This document shows positions 60,234 to 64,000 of a stretch of DNA of 64,000 bases, in pieces. This DNA is from Solirubrobacterales bacterium (GTDB taxonomy: Bacteria; Actinomycetota; Thermoleophilia; Solirubrobacterales; 70-9). Below the pieces are notes generated by a model, which was not told the DNA's origin, searched no databases, and worked only from the letters and a program-made list of their open reading frames with translations. Positions within the stretch are counted from its first letter, which is position 1. Every line of letters starts with the position of its first letter. Location of the stretch: the NCBI GenBank assembly GCA_035573435.1, contig DATMZR010000043.1, positions 27,188-91,187 of the forward strand, written 5' to 3'. A program made the position numbers and the translations under genes.

Positions 60234-61316
60234 TCAGCCCTCCTTTCGGTACAGGGGCTTCGACTCTATGCGTGCCGCGCGAGACTTGCCGCGCACGTCG
60301 ATCTCGATCTCGGTTCCGGGGTCGGCGAGCCCAGAGGCCACGTAGGCCATCCCAATCCCCGTCTCGAGCGAGGGAGACAGCGTGCCGCTGGTGACCACGC
60401 CAACCTCGTCGCCACCGACGACCACCGCGTTTCCCTGCCGGGGGATGCCGGGACCGGTCAGCATGAACGGCGCCAGCCTCTCGTCCGTCCCGCGCTCGCG
60501 GGCAGCGGCGACGGAGTCCGCGCCGATGAAGCCCGTCTCCTCCTTGCAGCACCAGCCCAGCCCGGCCTCGATCGGGTCGCGCCGCTCGTCCATGTCATTG
60601 CCGTAGAGGTGGAAGCACACCTCCAGGCGAAGCGTGTCGCGGGCCGCCAGCCCGGCCGGCTTGGCGCCGGCGGCCGTCAGCGCCTCCCAGACCTCCACGG
60701 CGTGCTCCGGCGCCAGGAGAAGCTCGACGCCGTCCTCCCCCGTGTAGCCGGTGCCGCAGACCAGCATCTCAGCCCCGGCGACGCCCAGGGTCGCCGTGTG
60801 CATGCGCGCCGGCAGCTCGCCGTCGGCCAGCTCGGTGACGATCGAGCGTGCCTCCGGCCCCTGCACAGCGAGCATCGCGTAGTCGGCGATCACATCCGTC
60901 ACCTCCGCGTCGAAGTCGGCGGCGTGGTCCGAGAACCAGGCGAAGTCGCGCTCGTGGTTGGTGGCGTTGGTGACGGTCAGGTAGCGCTCTTCCGCGGGTC
61001 GGTAGGTGAACAGATCGTCCAGGATGCCGCCATCGTCGCGGCAGAGCACCGAGTACTGGGCCCCGCCGACCTCGAGCTTGGAGAGGTCGTTCGACAAGAG
61101 CCGCTGGAGAAGCGCCTCGGCCTCTGGCCCAAAGGTCTCGACCTCGCCCATGTGCGAGACATCGAACACGCCACAGGAGGAGCGGACGGCGAGGTGCTCG
61201 GCCCGCACGCCCTCGTACTGCACCGGCATCTGCCAGCCCGCGAACGGCACCAGCCTGGCACCCGCAGCTCTGTGCGCCTCGTAGAGGGCGGTCCGTTTGA
61301 GCGCCGCGGTGGCCAC
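60234..61316 (-). CDS. gcvT: Aminomethyltransferase (glycine cleavage T protein)
   Basis: GcvT transfers the methylene group to tetrahydrofolate. The 360-residue product has FAGWQMPVQYEGVRAEHLAV, CGVFDVSHMGEVE, and the folate-binding tail with TSGTLSPSLETGIGMAYV. GTG at 61316 is the start, 14 bases after ftsZ, so the gcv genes follow ftsZ directly. No glycine riboswitch is present. Confidence 0.96.
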   Translation of the reverse strand: MATAALKRTALYEAHRAAGARLVPFAGWQMPVQYEGVRAEHLAVRSSCGVFDVSHMGEVETFGPEAEALLQRLLSNDLSKLEVGGAQYSVLCRDDGGILDDLFTYRPAEERYLTVTNATNHERDFAWFSDHAADFDAEVTDVIADYAMLAVQGPEARSIVTELADGELPARMHTATLGVAGAEMLVCGTGYTGEDGVELLLAPEHAVEVWEALTAAGAKPAGLAARDTLRLEVCFHLYGNDMDERRDPIEAGLGWCCKEETGFIGADSVAAARERGTDERLAPFMLTGPGIPRQGNAVVVGGDEVGVVTSGTLSPSLETGIGMAYVASGLADPGTEIEIDVRGKSRAARIESKPLYRKEG

Positions 61317-61330
61317 GCGGCGCAGGCTAG

Positions 61331-62416
61331 CTACCGGCCCCTTAGGAAGGACGGGACGTCGATCTCGTCCTCGGAGACCTGGAGCTCGCGCCGCTCGCGG
61401 TCGCCCAGCCCGCTGACGCCGCGCCGGCGGGCGCGGTCGCGCACCTGGATCGGGCGGCGGGCGAGGGTCTCGAAGCCCTCAAAGCCGGTGGCGATCACGG
61501 TGACCCTGACCTCGTCGGCCATCGTCGGATCGATCACGGTCCCGAAGATGATGTTGGCGCCCTTGTCGGCGTTCGTGACCACGATGTCCGCGGCCTCGTG
61601 GACCTCGAACAGGTTGAGGTCCTCGCTGCCGGTGAAGTTGAGGAGCATCCCCGTGGCGCCGTCGATCGACTCCTCCATCAACGGCGAGGAGACCGCTGCC
61701 TTCGCCGCCTCGGTGGCCCTGCTCTCGCCGGAGGCGGAGCCGACTCCCATCATCGCCGAGCCCGCTTCGGACATCACCGCGCGCACGTCGGCGAAGTCGA
61801 GGTTGATCTGGCCGGGCGTGGTGATCAGGTCGGTGATGCCCTGCACCCCCTGGCGGAGGATGTCGTCGGCCATCCGGAAGGCCTCGCTGACCGAGGTCTG
61901 GCGCTCCACCACCTGGAGGAGCTTTTCGTTCGGGACGATGATCAGGGTGTCACACTTGGCCCGCAGCTTGTCGATCCCGTCGAGGGCCTGCTGCATCCGG
62001 CGGCTGCCTTCGAACTCGAACGGCTTCGTCACGACGCCGACCGTGAGCGCCCCGATCTCGTCCTTGGCGATCTCGGCGATCACCGGGGCCGCCCCGGTTC
62101 CCGTGCCGCCTCCCTCGCCGGCGGTCACAAACACCATGTCGGCGCCCTTGAGGGCCTCCTTGATGTCGTCACGGCTCTCTGCCGCGGCGCCGCCGCCGAT
62201 CTCCGGGTTCGCGCCGGCTCCCAGTCCCTTGGTGAGCTGGTGGCCGATCGAAAGCTTGATGTCCGCCTCGCAGGCCTGGAGCGCCTGAACGTCGGTGTTG
62301 AGAGCGATGAACTCGACGCCCTTCAGGCCCGCATCCACCATGCGGCTGACGGCATTCGTGCCACCGCCGCCGGCGCCGACGACCTTGATCACTGCGAGGT
62401 ACGAGGACTCGACCAT
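61331..62416 (-). CDS. ftsZ: Cell division protein FtsZ
   Basis: FtsZ is the tubulin-like GTPase that forms the division ring. The 361-residue product has [12 protein letters not shown], the GTP-binding signature [14 protein letters not shown] at about residues 98-111, and the T7-loop [17 protein letters not shown]. The extreme C-terminus DVPSFLRGR is the conserved tail that binds FtsA/SepF-type partners. It is somewhat short in the linker (about 25 residues). A perfect -35/-10 pair lies upstream. Confidence 0.98.
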   Translation of the reverse strand: MVESSYLAVIKVVGAGGGGTNAVSRMVDAGLKGVEFIALNTDVQALQACEADIKLSIGHQLTKGLGAGANPEIGGGAAAESRDDIKEALKGADMVFVTAGEGGGTGTGAAPVIAEIAKDEIGALTVGVVTKPFEFEGSRRMQQALDGIDKLRAKCDTLIIVPNEKLLQVVERQTSVSEAFRMADDILRQGVQGITDLITTPGQINLDFADVRAVMSEAGSAMMGVGSASGESRATEAAKAAVSSPLMEESIDGATGMLLNFTGSEDLNLFEVHEAADIVVTNADKGANIIFGTVIDPTMADEVRVTVIATGFEGFETLARRPIQVRDRARRRGVSGLGDRERRELQVSEDEIDVPSFLRGR

Positions 62417-62510
62417 TGGATCTCGACTGTCCTCACTTTCCGTGGTTCTGCTGGGAGGCTAAAGCGATGCTTGAGAGTTTCGGACCGTCTCCAGCCTCAA
62501 GTCTTAGGCG

Positions 62511-62539
62511 AAGGTAAGGCATTGGGAGGTCCCTGTCAA
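62511..62539 (-). promoter_or_regulatory. ftsZ promoter
   Basis: On the minus strand TTGACA (62539 to 62534) is followed after exactly 17 bases by TACCTT (62516 to 62511), a consensus -35 and a good actinobacterial -10. It lies about 95 bases before the ftsZ ATG. A dyad GCACG-GAAT-CGTGC at 62558-62571 and the ftsQ terminator precede it. Confidence 0.7.
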
Positions 62540-62575
62540 CGCAGGGATAGCTTACCGGCACGGAATCGTGCATAC

Positions 62576-62599
62576 GAAAACCCTCAACTTAGAGTTGAG
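62576..62599 (-). terminator. Terminator-like hairpin after ftsQ
   Basis: On the minus strand CTCAACT-CTA-AGTTGAG is followed by GGGTTTTCG, about 45 bases after the ftsQ stop. The stem is only moderately GC rich, so termination may be partial, leaving some read-through to ftsZ. Confidence 0.5.
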
Positions 62600-62644
62600 A
62601 ATCGAGGAAAATCAGGATCCCTCAGGCTGGGGTCTAGGCTCGGC

Positions 62645-63550
62645 TCACGGGGTGGCGGTCTGCGCTCCTCCGACGGCCGGACGATCGGGCACCCGGACGT
62701 CCACGTAAGTCACGCTCGTCAGCTTGGGATCGGCGAGGATCGAGGCCACCGCAGCCCATTTCTCGTCCCTGCGGCCGCGGTTTCCGAAGCGCAGCTCGAT
62801 TCCACCCCGCATCGTGACCACGGTTCCGTAGTCGCCGGACACGGAGGCCCCGGAGATCAGCGGACGAAGCGGCGCGGGCGCAGCGCCGATAGCCAGGGCT
62901 TCGCTGAGCGGGTCGCCCTTCAGGCGGCCTGAGTCGGGCAGCTCGTCGACGGGCAGCTCCGGCAGCTTTTCGTCGCCGACCTGGGCCCCGGGGAGCAGGG
63001 AGCCGTCGGCGCCGACCGGCACCTGGCGATCGCCGGTGCGGACGATGAGCTTCGGCTCGTGCTCAATCACCTGAATGGTCAGCCCGTGTGGAAAGTTCGC
63101 GTCCGCGCTCACCGAGGCAACCGACGGGAAATCGCGAACCACGTCCTGCAGGGTGTCGGTCTGGACGTGCAGCGTGGTCATCCCCTTCGCCGCGTCGGTG
63201 AGCGCGGCGACGATCCGTCCGCGGTCGGCGCTGCTTACGCCCTGGACGTCGACGTCGCGAACGGCCACGAGCGATGAGTCGCGGAACCAACCGAAGTAGG
63301 CGAGCGCCAGGGCACCCGCCACCGCGGCGCAGAGCAGGGCCCGCCGCCGCGCCGACCGCCATGAGGTCCATGAGGCAGAGGGCAGAAACGTGGTCGTGCG
63401 GCGCACCCGGCGCTTCGATCGCGGCTTCGAGCGGGCGGACGCCGCCGGACGCCGCGACGGGCGGGCGGCGGGTCGGGCTGCGGGTCGGGCTCGCCCCGCG
63501 CGCGCTGTGGCGCGGCGCTTGCCGGCAGCGGTGGCGGCGGGAGCCCTCAT
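62645..63550 (-). CDS. ftsQ: Cell division protein FtsQ (POTRA domain)
   Basis: FtsQ is a bitopic divisome protein linking early and late division proteins. The 301-residue product has a long basic, Ala- and Arg-rich cytoplasmic N-terminus of about 70 residues, one transmembrane helix (ALLCAAVAGALALAYFGWF, about residues 70-88), a POTRA domain (VAVRDVDVQGVSSADRGRIV) and the FtsQ domain (DFPSVASVSADANFPHGLTIQVIEHEP). It follows murB and precedes ftsZ. Confidence 0.92.
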   Translation of the reverse strand: MRAPAATAAGKRRATARAGRARPAARPAARPSRRPAASARSKPRSKRRVRRTTTFLPSASWTSWRSARRRALLCAAVAGALALAYFGWFRDSSLVAVRDVDVQGVSSADRGRIVAALTDAAKGMTTLHVQTDTLQDVVRDFPSVASVSADANFPHGLTIQVIEHEPKLIVRTGDRQVPVGADGSLLPGAQVGDEKLPELPVDELPDSGRLKGDPLSEALAIGAAPAPLRPLISGASVSGDYGTVVTMRGGIELRFGNRGRRDEKWAAVASILADPKLTSVTYVDVRVPDRPAVGGAQTATP

Positions 63551-63604
63551 GGGAGCGTGATTCGCGCTCGCGGGGTGCGGCTCCTTCCCGAAGCGACGCC
63601 GGAT

Positions 63605-64000
63605 TTAGGTCAGGTCCCAGGCCTCGGGCCAGTCGACCTCGCCCAGCACCTGGACCTCCGGCTCAAGCGAGACCCCGAAGCGGTCGTGGACGCGGCGGCG
63701 GCCCTCGGCCATCAGGGAGAGGATGTCGGCAGTGGTTGCGCCACCGGCGTTCTCGACGAAGTTGGCGTGCTTCTCCGAAAAGCGGGCGCCGCCGACCTGA
63801 AGCCCGCGACAGCCGGCGGCCTCCAGCAGCTGCCCGGCCGAGCGCCCGCCGGCGTCCTCCGGGTTCTTGAAGGTGGAGCCGAACGTCTTGATGCCGGAGG
63901 GCTGTGCCTCACGGCGGCGGGCACGCAGGTCGGCCAGCGTGGCCTTGACCGCGTCCGGGTCCTGCGGCGTGAGCAGGAACGAGGCCCGCGCGACCACCTC
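63605..64000 (-). CDS. murB: UDP-N-acetylenolpyruvoylglucosamine reductase (C-terminal part, runs off the window)
   Basis: MurB reduces the enolpyruvyl group to make UDP-MurNAc, the second committed step of peptidoglycan synthesis. Only about 130 C-terminal residues are in the window, enough to recognise GSTFKNPEDAGGRSAGQLLEAAG (with the catalytic serine), ARFSEKHANFVENAGGAT and LEPEVQVLGE with the acidic residue. The murB-ftsQ-ftsZ order is standard, ending 55 bases from ftsQ. Confidence 0.95.
   Translation of the reverse strand, partial: EVVARASFLLTPQDPDAVKATLADLRARRREAQPSGIKTFGSTFKNPEDAGGRSAGQLLEAAGCRGLQVGGARFSEKHANFVENAGGATTADILSLMAEGRRRVHDRFGVSLEPEVQVLGEVDWPEAWDLT

Noticed and set aside
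61317..61330. Glycine riboswitch before gcvT
   Set aside because: There are just 14 bases between ftsZ and gcvT.

Overview
The window is a densely packed, very GC-rich stretch of bacterial chromosome with about 65 protein genes, no rRNA or tRNA that I could see, no CRISPR array, no insertion sequence and no gap between genes longer than about 230 bases. The conserved gene order (rpmB-DAK2-recG-rsmD-coaD-DivIVA-DUF177-rpmF-plsX-acpP-rnc-smc; scpA-scpB-rluB-aro-cmk-der; murB-ftsQ-ftsZ), frequent GTG starts, Ku/LigD and an R2-like ligand-binding oxidase point to a high-GC actinobacterium, most probably of the deep-branching Thermoleophilia/Solirubrobacterales type. The lineage is an inference from gene order and protein style, not a database result.

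Layout. 1-13 kb, mostly minus strand: start of smc, rnc, acpP, plsX, rpmF, then DUF177, a DivIVA/SepIVA-like protein, coaD, rsmD and recG. This old housekeeping block is broken by accessory genes: an R2lox oxidase, a methyltransferase, a crotonase/SDR pair, an unknown cysteine-bearing protein and a GNAT acetyltransferase. 13-18.6 kb: a flavin-dependent oxidase, RidA, a glutathione-transferase-like protein, an unknown protein, the DAK2/FakA-like protein and rpmB. 18.6-22.2 kb: a compact riboflavin operon ribD-ribE-ribBA-ribH with no FMN riboswitch. 22.3-23.7 kb: a flippase. 23.8-28.6 kb: priA, def, fmt, a zinc-ribbon protein and rpe. 28.7-34.4 kb: a PH-domain membrane protein, then cmk-der-DUF3352-metK. 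34.4-41.9 kb: a cupin, then scpA-scpB-rluB-aroH-hisC-aroF-tyrA-aroA, a chorismate/Phe/Tyr operon. 42-47.5 kb: trpS, a hydrolase-cyclase fusion, an MFS exporter and a FetAB-like ABC pair. 47.5-54.8 kb: two secreted delta-60-repeat proteins, a DCC protein, an ECF sigma factor with a membrane-propeller partner, and a Tat-exported amidohydrolase. 55-56.8 kb: Ku and a LigD polymerase domain. 56.8-61.3 kb: the complete glycine cleavage set. 61.3-64 kb: ftsZ, ftsQ and the 3' part of murB.

The most interesting signals are: (1) a 30-codon leader peptide ending in a cluster of Trp/Phe/Tyr codons, with a 10-bp hairpin starting on its stop codon, just upstream of the DAHP synthase gene, which looks like an uncharacterised aromatic amino acid attenuator; (2) a family of short palindromic repeats sitting between convergent genes and also inserted in frame inside der, ribH and the 3' end of the GST-like gene; (3) two genes (the LigD polymerase and the GNAT acetyltransferase) whose conserved N-termini have no usable start codon and continue from the upstream gene by -1 frame or by stop readthrough; (4) an RNase III lacking three of its five usual acidic catalytic residues; (5) an identical 16-bp block directly before rpmF and rpmB that looks like a leaderless promoter.
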